DNA from: Juglans regia
Taxonomy: Eukaryota; Streptophyta; Magnoliopsida; Fagales; Juglandaceae
Direction of reading: 5' to 3'
Assembly: GCF_001411555.2 (NCBI RefSeq)
Contig: NC_049910.1
Span: 32,893,150-32,957,149 of the forward strand
DNA: 64,000 nt
In this document: positions 11,456 through 23,381 of the stretch, in pieces
Layout: each line of letters starts with the position of its first letter
Position numbering within the stretch: position 1 is the first letter of the stretch
Notes under the pieces: model-generated
The model's database searches: none
Told to the model about the DNA's origin: nothing
What the model saw: the letters and a program-made list of their open reading frames with translations, nothing else
Translations under genes and position numbers: made by a program

Positions 11456-12660
11456 CTTGCACAAGCAAGATCTCTTCGTGTGAATCAAAGACTTTCAGAA
11501 ACGGCTTTAGACGTTGTCTGTTGACAGTGAAGCTATTGCCATTCTTTGGATTGACAATGTCTATCGTGCCGTGAGGATGAAACTTCTTTACAATGTATGG
11601 CCCCTTTCATCGAGATTTCGGCTTTTTGGGAAAAATATGCAGTCTTGAATTGTAGAGGAGTACTTTCTGATCAAGAACAAGACGTTTGTCATGAATCTTC
11701 TTGTCATGCAAGACCTTCATTCGATCCTTTGCCAAGCGGGAATTGTCGTAGGCCTCTCTCTTTATTTCATCAAGTTCTGAAATCATATCAACAACATGCA
11801 CCTTTAACTCGTCGCAATCATCAGGTATCTTACAAGTATTGAACACATTCATTTCCAATGTCATATTCCCGAATGTGAGTTTCAGTACTCCACTTCGATA
11901 ATTTATCAATGCATTGGAGGTAGCAAAGAATGGGCGCCCAAGGATGACAGGTGCTTGGTAAATAGTAGTGGCTGGCTACTACATATCAAGAACTACAAAA
12001 TCCCTTCGAAACCTTGACTGATCTGTCAGCTAACTGTAGCTTGATGTAGGTCTTTTTTAGCTCACTTAATCACAATTGCTCATACACTAAGAACGGTAGC
12101 AAGTTCATACTACTCTCCAAATCAAGTAAAGCTCTTCCAATGCATGACTCATCAATCATAATGGAAATGTTGGGAGAGTCGTGATCTCCGAATTTCTGAG
12201 GAATCTTGCTCAATATCAATGCACTGATTTGCTCCGTTAGGAAAGCTTTCTTTTTTACATTCAGTTTCCTCTTCATTGTGCACAAGTCCTTAAAAAATTT
12301 TGCATATGAAGACACTTGTTGTATGGCATCCAAGAGTGGAATATTAATCTTTACTTGTTTGAAAATCTCCTGAATCTCAGTGTGGTATTTGTTCTTTTGG
12401 GCAACTGCCAATCTTTGAGGATAGGGAACCACAGGTTGGTACCCCCTACTAGTTTCAGCATCTGCACTCATAGGCTTCTTCAGCTCTGGTCTCACTACCT
12501 CTGATTCTTTTTCAGCTTCACCAGTCTCTGTGACATCTTCAAATGTAGGAGCAACTACCTGTGTGTCCATAGTTATCTCTAGTTGGGGAACTTCCCTTCC
12601 ACTTCTCAAAGTAAGGACGACCTTCACTGTCTCAAAAATCTCCCTTAAGACATTATGCAC
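11456..12660 (-). pseudogene. Athila-like protease fused to integrase C-terminus
   Basis: On the minus strand, 12660-12070 carries the linker VVLTLRSGREVPQ and the pre-protease/protease region IPLLDAIQQVSSYAKFFKDLC, KRKLNVKKKAFLTEQ and the protease core LLDLESSMNLLPFLVYEQL. The next ~150 bp contain stops. Then 11909-11607 reads NYRSGVLKLTFGNMTLEMNVF (end of the protease domain), followed without a break by REAYDNSRLAKDRMKVLHDKKI, VLLYNSRLHIFPKKPKSR and, past the frame end, SRWKGPYIVKKF and GNSFTVNRQRLKPF, which is the integrase C-terminal tail. Reverse transcriptase, RNase H and the integrase DDE core are gone. The junction at about 11760 keeps frame. The element must have relied on a partner for movement. 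Confidence 0.75.
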
Positions 12661-12699
12661 TTGTTGTTGTTGTTGCCGGTATACTTGAGGATTAGGTTG

Positions 12700-14085
12700 A
12701 GGCTATGCTGGGAATTTCCCTTTCTCTAGAGTGCTCAATGTCATGCTCATCTTATTGATGGTGCCCTGCAAATAATTTATGGTTTGAGTGTTCTGATTGT
12801 TTGTGGTGGCCTGAATCTGCATGAATTGCTGAAGTGTATTGGTCACTTGTGCCATACTATCATCTAGAGACTTCTTCACAGATGATTGAGGCTGAGAACT
12901 CTGTGCAGCTACATGAGGCTGAAATCCTAGAGGTGCTACAAAAGGATAGCTCTAAGAACTCTAATATGGCTGATACTGGTGCTGAGGAGTAGCCTGATGA
13001 GGCTGATACTGGTGCTGAGGAGTAGCCTGATGAAATGGCTGCTGAGAAGGTGGCGGAGACCGACTAGGCTGATCATTCCTCCATGATAAATTTTGGTGAT
13101 TCCTCCACCCCGGATTGTATGTATTGGAGAAAGGCGATTTTGTGTTTTATTTACCCAGTTCGCTGATTGCATCTGCTCAGAGCCATTCTCCTGAAATACT
13201 AGCATAATCGGGCAATCTTGGGTCTTGTGGTTTGAATCAGTGCATATAGAGCATGTCTCTATTGTTTTCACGGCTTTCATTTTTTCCATCTCCATGACCT
13301 CTAATCTTCTAGTCAATGCAGCTATTCGGACTTAAACGTCAATGTCCTCCTTAAAGTCATATCTGCCCCCACCAGCAATAGCCCTCAGTGATTGTGCTGT
13401 CAATGAAACTCGATTAGTGTGAGTGTTGCATTGTTGTTCGCTCTCAGCAAGATAGTCAAAAAATGGCAATGCTTCATCAGGTTCCTTATTAAAAAATTCT
13501 TCATTGCACATAGTCTGAACAAACTGCTTGCATTGTGGAGTGAGACTAGTGTAAAAATAATTCACCAACCTCTAAGATTCAAAACCGTGATGTGGACAGA
13601 TGTTCACGAAATCCTTAAACCTTTCCCAGCTAACCTGGAAAGTATCGTCAAATTTCTGATTGAACTGGCTGATCTGCTCTTGTAAATACTGAGTTCTCTA
13701 AAAATGAAATTTTTTTTGTAAGAACTTACGCTGCATATCAGACCAACTAGAGATAGAATTAAGCCTCAAAGAATTAAACCAAATCTTCGCTTTATCCTTT
13801 AAAGAGAAAGGAAGTAAACGAAATCTAATAAATTCATCAGTAGTGGCTCTATTGATAAAAATAGTGCATGCCAACTCAAAATCTATCAAGTGTTGATAAG
13901 AACTCTCATAATCCATCCCTTGGAACTAAGGTATCACTGACATCATACCATGCTTAATAGAAAAATTAGGTGCATCGTCTGGTAAAATAATGCATGATGG
14001 TGTAGTGGTGTGAGTGGGCTGCAAATAGTCTCTAAGAGTGCTAGGTGTAGGTGCAGTCATGGTTTGTTCAATTAATGCCCTCATC
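12700..14085 (-). pseudogene. Athila-like gag remnant
   Basis: One long minus-strand frame carries PTHTTTPSCIILPDDAPNF (about 14000), FRLLPFSLKDKAKIWFNSL (about 13800), KFDDTFQVSWERFKDF (about 13620), YTSLTPQCKQFVQTMC (about 13540) and a CCHC knuckle, CSICTDSNHKTQDC (about 13230). These match Athila-type Ty3-gypsy Gag in order. In-frame stops at about 13929, 13697, 13574 and 13333 break it. A Q/P-rich tail with a repeated GATGAGGCTGATACTGGTGCTGAGG-like unit on the + strand (about 12965-13030) follows the knuckle. Confidence 0.8.
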
Positions 14086-14334
14086 TGTAGAAAAAACAGA
14101 AGTGCTATCTATCTCTAGGTTGTGTATACTACACTCAGTGCTCAATGTAACTCTAACCAACCTATTTGAATTGTCCCTCATCCATAACATGAAACATCAG
14201 TCCAAATAGCATAAGTAAGGTTCAAGTGACTGAGTAGTAGGTGACAAGTGAAATGTGTAATCAGAGATAAGATAGTGAAAAAAACATTTGAGATAAAATA
14301 AAAAATAACGAGTCTAAATTTACGTCAACCAACT

Positions 14335-14360
14335 AGTCCCTGGCAACTACGTCAAAAACT
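14335..14360 (-). other. Degenerate Athila primer-region motif
   Basis: Directly inside the 5' LTR the minus strand reads AGTTTTTGACGTAGTTGCCAGGG. It resembles the TTTTTGGCGCCGTTGCCGGGG motif that follows the 5' LTR in many Athila-group elements, with several changes. This supports the orientation and group assignment. Confidence 0.55.
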
Positions 14361-15891
14361 TGACTCACTCAAAAATGAGTAGCATAAAGGTTATCCCAAG
14401 TGCAGGAGGATGTCACGTAATAATTAAGAATAAATTCCTAGATCGTCTCCTCAGGGAAAGTTACTTAAAATCAAACTCGTTTAAAATGGTGAAAATATTC
14501 ACGAAGAGAAAATAAAAATGATGGTATGTGTAATGGATGGAAGAGTGCAACAAGAATGAAAATGGCACTAGTCATGGACTATATTCATATTTTTAGATTT
14601 TTTAGTGTTGAAATGAAATGTAAAAGACTAATAAATTGAAATTAATAATCAAAGAATCAACTAAACAGAACAATCTTAATTAATCTGAAAATTAACAATA
14701 AAACTGAAATTATTTAAGTCCTAATTAAACTTTAATCAATCTAATATGCAATGGAACTAAGAGATTAATAAAACTAAGCTAAGAACTAAACTAGATTAGA
14801 AAGTAATTGACAAAATAAGAACTGAAAATTGAAAAGTCCCAAAATCAAGATTCTAGGGTTCATCCTTATATTCAAATCACAAATTCTCAAAATTAATCCA
14901 TAGCAATTATAATCACTATTCAATGAAATCTTAAAAGAGCAAAAAAAATAGCGACATTAAGTAAAATAAATAGCAAATAAATTGCCCAAATTTCTAAGCG
15001 AAAAATCTCAAAATTACTCCATAAACTTTAAACTAAAATTAAATAAATAGTAGAGAATGAAAAGAGCAATCCAAATGAATAGAGAGTAATAGGCAATGGA
15101 GGAGAAGGCTGGAGTGCAACAGTTGGATCCTCGAGATTCTTCAAATGTGTGGCACTGCTGTGCAAAAAGTCTCCAATTTCGTGCCAATGGTATGCTTAAA
15201 TAGGGTAGTAAAGAAACCCTAATGTCTTCATATTTCCGTACATAAAATCGCTTAAATTTTAGGACTCAACTTGGCAGCCACGTATATACCTCAAGAGTTT
15301 GAATTTGAAAATCTTTATTAGAGACAACTTTGTAGCCCTTTAAGATAGCTTTTCAACACATTAAGAATCTTACCAATTCGATATTTGAGCAGAAAGTTAT
15401 GATTAAAATACTAAAGTGTGTCTATTTTATCTCCTAACACATTTTGGACTCTGATCCGAATTACTCTCAAACCCCATCATTATCCTTATTTGAAGAGTCT
15501 TACACTTGTTAAAAGTTTTTAAGTTGTTCCAACATCTTGCCCACTTGAAAATCCTTTGAATTTGAATGGGTTTGGATTTGCTCTTTTATAGACTATTTTT
15601 CTTTGACTTTTCTCATGCATTTTTTTTGCCTATGTAAAAATAAATAAAAATTAGAAAAGAAATAAAATAAAAAAGAAGAATAGAATATAAAAAAAATATA
15701 TTGTATATGTGAATGAACATTGTCCAATTAAATCACAAGTTATAAAATTAAGCATAAATCATGCTATTAACTAATTTAAATCACAACTCGGATTTATTCA
15801 TCTTAACTATTTTTTCATCTAAAATCAATAATAATATAATAAAATAAATAAAATATATTGATTCTAAATGTATAAAATATGCAATAATTCA
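14361..15891 (-). repeat. Ty3-gypsy (Athila-like) 5' LTR
   Basis: Same ends and order as 8850-10382: TGACTCACTC...CAATAATTCA on the + strand. It differs by scattered substitutions and small indels (for example GCAAATAAATTGCCC added at about 14980), so the insertion is not recent. No convincing target-site duplication flanks the pair: GGTGT precedes 8850 and GTTTA follows 15891. Confidence 0.9.
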
Positions 15892-17000
15892 GTTTAATCT
15901 GGTGTTTAAATGAATTGTTAGCTTAGGCTAGTAAGATATGGATGGAATTTTTGTATGAAAGTGTGTCATAAGGGGGGTCTATGGAAATCTTCCTTTTAGC
16001 TCATAAAGATGAGAGTTAGTGGCATTGATGGAGATTGCATTTTTTTTTATCACCATGATTGGGGTCTATATGACATTATCAAAAGCTACATCATTGTATG
16101 CTAGTGGAGCACTATAGATAATTTAACCATGTAGATCAATACTTCAACTCTTCCTCTCCTATCTTTTGTGCTATTTTATTGATAGAAAATGTCTTCTGGT
16201 CATCGATGGTCAGGGTATACCCCATTGCTATTATTAATTGGTATTGGTCCTCAAATATTCTCTGGTATATCAAAGCATCAGGGTCTGCTTCTTTTCCTTC
16301 TTCCACATTGGATATTACCTTTGGGAGAATCTATAAATTAAAACAAAAAGAGATGTACTGGATGTGTGTTTTTGAGAATCTATACATGCTTCGTGAGAAT
16401 GTATTTTTGTGAAATATTTATCCTTAGTGTTCTTGGTCCCATTTTATTATTTCTCTTCATTTTTCTTTCCTTAGGCAGTATTATTTCCATTCAATTACTA
16501 CAAGTCCATTATCTCTTAACTATTATAATAACTCTATCAGAACCCTCTAGTTACACTATCATTTCTCACTTCCATTCCCTTTTCTTGTAACACAATTAGT
16601 GGGTTTCCATGTGTGTTCAAGCTCATGGGTCCTCCTTCATGTTATTGACAGTTTAGTTTTCTGGATTCAAAGCTCATTTTAGTGGTTTCCGCTAAATTTA
16701 AGATTTGGGTTGTGGTTAGAATTGGGTTTTGTGGAGCTCAAAATAGTAACTTGTGCTTGTAAATTCTCTGTTCTTTAGAGAGTTTTGTAGAGAGACAAAG
16801 TTCGACTTTGACTACTAAACATGACAAGAATATAACATTAAGCTAAACATAGTAAAATTAAGGAAATTAATGTTACATCTTGTACAAAACAAATCTAAAC
16901 ATAATGAAATAGATGAAATTAAGGTTACATCTTGTACAAAACAAGAATATATCATTAGGCTAAATATAGTGAAATATAAAATACAAGTACTTAAGATTGA
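15892..17000. other. Intergenic DNA, partly repetitive, no gene seen
   Basis: 16200-16600 has two overlapping open frames (77 and 74 aa) without recognisable domains. 16840-16985 contains a short tandem motif (ACATCTTGTACAAAACAA twice, with CTAAACATAGTGAAAT-like words). The right part probably belongs to the 3' flank of the PIF/Harbinger element. Confidence 0.4.
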
Positions 17001-17011
17001 CTATATATTTG

Positions 17012-18298
17012 TCATAAATGTTCGATAAGATCCGATTGGAGTTGAGAATGAAGCCCTCGAACTCGAATATGATGATAATGTTGAATGAAGTTTACAAATT
17101 CATTTGTATGCTCATGGGACACTGGCTCATGGGATATTTCATCGTTTTGTTCATAAACGAAGTCTTCTACTCGAAGATAAGAATGCCGCTCATCTTCTAC
17201 GATCATATTATGAAAAATTATGCATGTCATCATAATCTCCTTTAGCATTTGTCGATCATAAAACCGTGCAGTTATGCGTAAAATTGCAAATCGAGTTTGA
17301 AGCACTCCAAATGTCCGTTCTACATCTTTTCTTGTTGATTCTTGAGCTGCAGCAAAATATTTTTTTTTATGACCATGTGGATCATGAATTGTTTTGATAA
17401 ACGTTGACTACGAAGGATATATACCATCAGCAAGATAATATCCCATTGAGTAGTCATTTCCATTTATTAAGTAGTTGACCTTCGGAGCATGTCCTTTAGC
17501 AAGCTCTCTAAAAACAGAAAAATGTTATAGGACATTAATATCATTATGAGAGCTTGGTAATCCAAAAAATGCATGCCATATCCAAAGGTCGTATGATGCT
17601 ATGAATTCTAAACTTATCATTGGTTCATGAATGTGACCACAATACATTCATATCCATGCACTTGGACAATTTTTACATTTTCAATGCATGCAATCAATAC
17701 TTTTTAACATCCTAAGAAACCCACGACTTTCTCCAACTTCGAGCAATCTAGCAATATCGCTGTCGTTTGATGATTTTAAGTACTCGTTGGAGAATGTGCT
17801 AATGACAACCTCAACAAATTTCTTCAAACACTCGATTGCTGTATTTTCTGCAATCCTTAAGTATTTGTCCACAAAATCACCATATACTCCATAAGCTAAT
17901 ATTCTCATTGTAGCAGTTATTTTTTGAAGGGAGGATTGTCCAAGTCTTCTAGCAACATCTTTTCTTTGGACAAATTATGATTCGTATGCTTCGATTGTAG
18001 CTTGAATACACAAGAAAAGATGACATTGCATTATGAACCTCCTACTGAATAGATTTGGAAGATATATGGGTAATTTAGCAAAATAATCTTGGAAAATGCG
18101 TTGGTGGCCTTCAAATGAATTTCTTCGAATGAATATACGACGCGGAATAGAATTATGACGCGATGTTGAGCCTCTTTCATTATCCAAACGTTCTGCTTCC
18201 ATAGTAAGAGCTAAATTTATTTCCAACTCCTCATCAGATGACAAAGAGTCAAATACCTCAAAGACAGATCCATAAGAACTATATAGAAAGAAGAACAA
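17012..18298 (-). pseudogene. PIF/Harbinger (HARBI1/ALP1-like) transposase, broken
   Basis: Minus-strand sequence reads through a plant Harbinger transposase of the DDE_Tnp_4 type: IPRRIFIRRNSFEGHQRIFQDYFA (about 18160-18090), FSRRFIMQCHLFLCI, an in-frame TAA at about 17973, LGQSSLQKITATMRILAYGV, IAENTAIECLKKFVE, DIARLLEVGESRGFLRMLKSIDCMH (about 17690), then, with stops, [48 protein letters not shown], and finally ARKDVER-type FGVLQTRFAILRITARFYDRQ and MMTCIIFHNMIVEDERHS (about 17240-17170). Several nonsense codons make it non-functional. The companion Myb/SANT ORF of autonomous elements is not visible. Terminal inverted repeats were not identified. Confidence 0.8.
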
Positions 18299-18409
18299 GA
18301 AAAATTATGTAAAGAAATGGAAATGAAGATGTTGATAAAATTAAATGAATAAATTGTGTTATTTATAGTTGAAGCTTTGAGAAAATCAAAGGTATATTCT
18401 TAGTATATA

Positions 18410-18605
18410 CTAAAGAATATACTAAAAATATACACAATTATAAAAAATTGATATTCTCGGAATATACCAAAGAATATTTTAGAAATATTCTTTTACAATT
18501 ATCGAAAATGGATATTCATAGAATATATCAAAGAATATCTGAAGAATATTCTTTTACAATTATCGAGAATGCATATTCTCATAATATATTTTGAGAATAT
18601 TTTCA
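18410..18605. repeat. ~61-bp tandem repeat, three units
   Basis: Units share AATATAYCAAAGAATAT, TTCTTTTACAATTATCGA and RATGSATATTC. Adjacent units are spaced by about 61 bp and the first is the most diverged. It lies upstream of the broken Harbinger transposase and may be element-internal. Confidence 0.6.
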
Positions 18606-18764
18606 TTATATAATTTCTTTTTTTTATTTTTTGAATTAATTTATATTTTAGTTTAACTTATAAATTTGGATTAATTTAAAATAGAACATAATTATATGAC
18701 ATTGTATATGAGGAGATATTGCAAATATCAAAAGATATGAGGATATCATTGGTAGTTAGAGAAA

Positions 18765-18935
18765 ATATTTGAAATGAATAAAAAAAAATTAAAAAGTATA
18801 ATATTTAAATTATATAAAGAAAAAATAGATAAGCTGATGTATGATATATTGTAAAAATCATTATGTAAAATAGAAAAAGTGGATTTTCATATATATTTTA
18901 AAGGATAGGATGAATGAGCGATTGAAAGTGCTCTA
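18765..18935. repeat. Direct repeat copy 1 (Harbinger-associated)
   Basis: AATATTTGAAATGAATAAAA, AAAAAATAGATAAGCTGATG, TTATGTAAAATAGAAAAA and AAGGATAGGATGAATGAGCGATTGAAAGTGCTC recur in the same order at 19130-19295. The end, GATTGAAAGTGCTC, is typical of PIF/Harbinger MITE borders with reduced-AT GAGCA termini. Confidence 0.55.
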
Positions 18936-19129
18936 TTAATGAATTTGCAAATGAGAGAGAAAATAATTAAAAGTGTTTTAGAGTTGTGAATAGTATTCTC
19001 TACATCTAGAGAATTACTGTAGCAAATTATAAAATAAAGATCACAATATAAAAATCCATTGGAAGGGCCTTTTGATCAACTTTCTTTTACAGAAAAATAT
19101 ATTTTACATAAGCCATTGTAAATACTCTT

Positions 19130-19295
19130 AGAAGAAATATTTGAAATGAATAAAAAATATGTTTAAATGATAGAGAAAAAATAGATAAGCTAATGTATAA
19201 CCTATTGTAAAAATTAATATGTAAAATAGAAAAAATGAGTTTTTGTGATATATTTTGAAGGATAGAATAAATGAACCATTGAAAATGCTCTTACA
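19130..19295. repeat. Direct repeat copy 2
   Basis: Second copy of the 18765-18935 sequence, ending CCATTGAAAATGCTCTTAC. About 365 bp separate the copy starts. The arrangement suggests two insertions of one MITE family or a duplication of its end. Confidence 0.55.
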
Positions 19296-19844
19296 AGTCA
19301 ATATCTAAATATGTAACAACTTTCACGTTTGTGTTATATTAAACAGACTTATAAATACTTTTTTTTATAAGATAAATAACGTTATTCCTAAGCTTTAAAG
19401 ATTATATGATGTAATGGTCGGATCCGACCAAGGATTATTCATAAACTTTTAAATTATTATTATTTTTTAATAATTTAAAAAAACTTGGTGAATTTAAAAC
19501 ATAAAAGATAAACCATGCGGCTAACTTTTAAAACAAGTTAACATTTAATAATTCTTTATAATCATATTCATATAAGAAAAAAGAAATGGCCTGTGAATAT
19601 TAGTCCTCAAGCTATATACAGCCAAAATGTTAACATCCACCCACCAACGTTGCCAAGATTGGCCAAACAACCGAAAAACCTATATAATTTAAATTTTGGA
19701 AAATATAAATTGAGATTAGACTTTAATCACTTTGCTTTATGAAATAGAATAATGTTATAAAATATAAAATCGTTTTCCAACAATTTTATGGCATTTAAAT
19801 TTAACTAAATTGAATTGTTCTTTTTCAACAACTAAAGTCCTGTT

Positions 19845-20032
19845 TAGATAGTGAAAGTGCTTATCTCATCTTATCATTACAATTTTTTTAAATTACAATA
19901 CAAAATATAATAAACAATTCAATTTTTTCAAATTTCAAAACAATAATAATATTAAAAAATAATATTCTAATAATATCTTTTTCAACTTTCATCTCAACTC
20001 ATCTCATCTCAACTCACTATCCAAACAACACC
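19845..20032. mobile_element. MITE family A copy 3
   Basis: It begins CTGTTTAGATAGTGAAAGTGC and ends CATCTCAACTCACTATCCAAACAA, so the ends are inverted (GTTTRGATAGTGA). The interior TTTCAAAACAATAATAATATTAAAAAATAATATTCTAATAATAT is the family core. At ~190 bp it is the tidiest example in the window. Confidence 0.75.
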
Positions 20033-20420
20033 TAAATGTTGCAATCTTTGATACCCACTTCAATGCTTCTTTTGTGGAGTGAATTATTGGCTTCACATAA
20101 AGCCAATTGCTCGAGTCATTGCTTGAGTGTTTTGTGGAGAATATAAGCCAAGCGAAGAGCTCCATTTTGTGAAGTTGTGCTCCATTATAAAAGTTCATCG
20201 TTGGGTTGGATTGAACAAGAAGAGCAATATGTGAAGAGAAACAATTGATTATAAAATGAATTATAATTTTTTTTTTATACAATAAGTTGTAAAAAAAAAT
20301 GGTTGTGGAATAACATGTCATATCTCGTTATATATATAAGTTCCTGATTTTAAAATTAATTTATTATTAAAAATAACTGTAAATAAGAGATTTATATAAC
20401 AAAATGAAAAAAAATCCATA
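20033..20420. other. Intergenic, unrecognised
   Basis: A 105-aa minus-strand open frame (20321-20004) overlaps this stretch, but it runs into the MITE on its right and has no family features. I do not call it a gene. Confidence 0.35.
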
Positions 20421-22440
20421 CTCACATCTTGCCAAGGCCAATTTTGGCACTAGAAATGGAGTGTACAGGCAAGTACTGCAAACCTGATAGAAACCCATGT
20501 TTTGTGGTCCATGGCCAAGCCCCTAGTCATGTGGGGACAAGGCTAGACAACCCCAAAATAGCCTTAGGGGCATGTCATGGGGCCTGCCTTGACATGCCCA
20601 GGGTGCCCAAGGGGGCTAGTGACCAAACCAGCCCAATCAGCATGCAGCCCGCACGCCCAGCGCGCACAACACGCATGCCGCGCGCGCCCGCAACACGCCC
20701 AGCGTGCCCCGCGCGCCCAGCACGCAATAGTCCCGCGCGCACGACCAGTGTGCACGCGCCCCAGCAGGCCCAACGCCCAGCGCCCAGGTAGCCTACCTGG
20801 GCCATGCCAGCTTGCCCACGCCCAGACCAGCCCAGGGCCCTGCTAGCCACATCCCATCAGCCAACCTAGCCCATCCATGGGCTCATGCATGCCATGGGTC
20901 AACTTGACCCATGCCAACTATGTTATTTTTTATTATTTATTTTTATTTAATTATTTATTTTTCAAGGGACCTATTGGGGGTTTCTAACTTGTAACTCTTA
21001 TAAATAAGATCCTTAGACTTTGCTTTCATATCTTTTGAACCTTTGGCAAATTCCCTAAGTGGGTAGACTAGTTCTTGAGATCACCCATCGGTGCTAGGCA
21101 CTTAGGCTTTTTGGGTGAAATTCGTGAATCCCAAAGAGAGGATTACACCTTACAATTCATAAATAGGTGTGGTTTAATTTATCTTTGTTCATTTCATCTT
21201 TAGGGTGCAATTCGTGAATCCCTAAAGAATCATTAAACTTATGAGTATTTCCATTCCATCTCTTGTCTTCCATTTTCTATCTTTGATTTTATTATTTTAT
21301 GTGCATTGCTCTGGAGTTGTTCTTGAGTTATTCATAGTGTTCATCCATTTCATTGCTCATTTGATCCATTCCATTCCACATACTCGACCACCATAGTGTT
21401 TGTCATCATTTCCATAAGTTTGTCAATATACCATAAATTTTTCCCTCCATACACTTTGCCCTAGCCGAAACCCACATAGCCCCACTCCCACATACACCAT
21501 TCGGCCAACCCTAGTGTTGCCCTACTTTCCATATAAGTTCACCTTCCCATAATTGCCCTTCATCCATCATATCCTTAACCCTAGCCGCCCATCATCATTT
21601 CCCAACACTAAACCCTAAACACAAGTGGCGCCAACCCTAGTGTCTCATCTTACCATCTTTGTCACCTTCCATAAATAGCTCCATCATCCACATCTAGCCA
21701 CCCACCTCAAAGTTTTATAAGGAAACCCATTCCTTTTATGAGTCTTGACTTCCTCCAATTCAAATTCAAATCCAAATCCCAATTCCAATCTCTTATTTTA
21801 AGGAATTGTAAATCCTCTTCAATTCCTTAAACCACTCTTCCTACAATCTCTCCAAGTCAACCATTGACTTGCCATCTTAATTCAAAATTCAAACTTCCCT
21901 CTTCACTCAAAGATTCATTCTATCTTACAAACTTTCCATAACCATTCCCAAGCCAACCAAACCCTAGCCTCACTCTTCTATCTCATTCCCAAATCCTAGC
22001 ATCATCCTAAATTCCAATTCTAAATCAATCTCGAAACTCATCCAAGCCACCTCACAAAACCCTAGCTAGACTTCACCTTACCTACCCTAATCACTATCCA
22101 AGTGACCCAAACATCAAGGGTAACCCTTAAGCCATTTCCATTGCATTAAATACTCATAATCCTAAGCCAATTTTTCAAGACCACACCAACCCTAATTCCA
22201 CCATAGCCCATGAACCCTACCTCGTCTCATTCATTCAACCCTAGCATCCATCATCTTGGCACTTCACTCAAGAACAAGTCTAGTCACTCATATTGATTTG
22301 CCTTAGCCTAAACACTTAGCCTACCCAAATACACCATCATTTTGTGGAAAGGTCAAGCAAGTGGCACGAACACTCGGTCACCATCATCATCAAGACTAGC
22401 TGCGGATCCTTAGTGTTAGGGACAAGACCGGAATCCCTAA
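20420..22440. repeat. C-rich LTR-like non-coding block
   Basis: A composition change marks this ~2-kb block. 20560-20850 is very GC-rich (repeated GCCCAGCGCGC-like words) in otherwise AT-rich DNA. A TATA-like CTTATAAATAAGATCC follows at about 20996-21011. The phrase AATTCGTGAATCCC occurs at about 21119 and again at about 21209. 21300-22400 is rich in AACCCTAGC-like words with almost no G and no open frame. It ends with an inverted pair, TGTTAGGGA and TCCCTAACA, at about 22413-22441. It looks like an LTR or untranslated leader of a large gypsy element or a solo LTR; no partner copy is in the window. Alternative: a non-coding transcript. Confidence 0.35.
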
Positions 22441-22980
22441 CAAAACCCAAAAACTTTAATACTCGTTGAGGAGTGCAAATTTACCCTGCATGCATGCATC
22501 TATCGTCTTCTTTTCAATCCCCAACCTTTTCTTTAGTACAAATGAGTTGGTTGGCTTGGAAGAACTCACCCCAATGGCAGTACATATTGGCAACATGAGT
22601 AACGACAAGGTTTGCACTAGATTATAAAGCTCGTTATAGGTTGTGTACTTCTGTTTAGTTTTGTTCAATTTCTCACTAAAATATAAGGTAAAAGTGTTAG
22701 GGAGACTGGTCCATGTACGTGACCGTGTCTCTATCATTCTTGATAACCAAAATGCTAAAGACACTAGTCCGTGTACGTGGATCTTATTTCTTTAATTATC
22801 ATAGTTTCATAACATAATAGTGTTAAACCCTTTACGATAAAAGAAGGTAGTGACCTGTGAAAAATGTAAGCATTGTGAATATCTATGGGTGCAAGCCAAT
22901 CTACAATTCCTAAACTTTTTGAGGATCTATCTATGAGCACACATTTTAAGAAAACTATGAATCATTAACCCATGATGATT
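22441..22980. other. Intergenic with a short direct repeat
   Basis: Two copies of ACTRGTCCRTGTACGTG lie at about 22706 and 22763, about 57 bp apart, each followed by related words. A 102-aa minus-strand open frame (22764-22456) spans them; I do not recognise its product. Confidence 0.3.
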
Positions 22981-22982
22981 TT

Positions 22983-23118
22983 ACTACAAGAAAATTATTT
23001 ATTTATAACTAATTATTTCATGTAAAAATGATTATTTTATGTCAAAATGAGTCTGTTTTGATCACAAATAGTCATTTTTGTTGTAAATAATTCATCACAA
23101 ACGCTCATTTTTTTTGTA
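22983..23118 (+). mobile_element. CACTA-like terminus / palindromic MITE, copy 1
   Basis: It starts ACTACAAGAAAATTATTTAT, close to the CACTACAAGAAAA terminus of plant CACTA (En/Spm) elements. It then reads TGAGTCTGTTTTGATCACAAATAGTCATTTTTG. The right side (ATTTGT..TCATCACAAACG...TTTTTGTAATG) is roughly the inverse of the left, so the block can fold back. An inverted relative lies at 32140-32270. Confidence 0.5.
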
Positions 23119-23381
23119 ATGTTATTTGTATGGTTTTGGATGAGTAACAAATTTCACCACTAGATGAGATTGTGCTAATGCAACTTTTATGTTCACGCAA
23201 TGTAAGTGATGAAGATAGCAATCTTATTCAAATCATCTATCTCCTTAGCCTTAGGTGCTACACTAACCATGAATGTCGTAAAATCAGTCTTTTGCTGCTC
23301 AATCTAAGCCGATATCGATACGACTCTGAGTATGAAAAGTGATATTTAGATTATAATAATGTAATTAAATTCTATTTATTA

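Noticed and set aside
8850..15891. Athila-like element with an envelope gene
   Set aside because: The region between the integrase tail and the 3' LTR shows no long frame or membrane segment.
20429..20850. 120-aa + frame and overlapping minus-strand frames in the GC-rich block
   Set aside because: Low-complexity Ala/Pro/Arg translation open on several frames at once because of GC-rich repeats; no domain and no start context.
22456..22764. 102-aa minus-strand frame as a gene
   Set aside because: No family recognised, contains the short direct repeat, and has no splice or promoter support.
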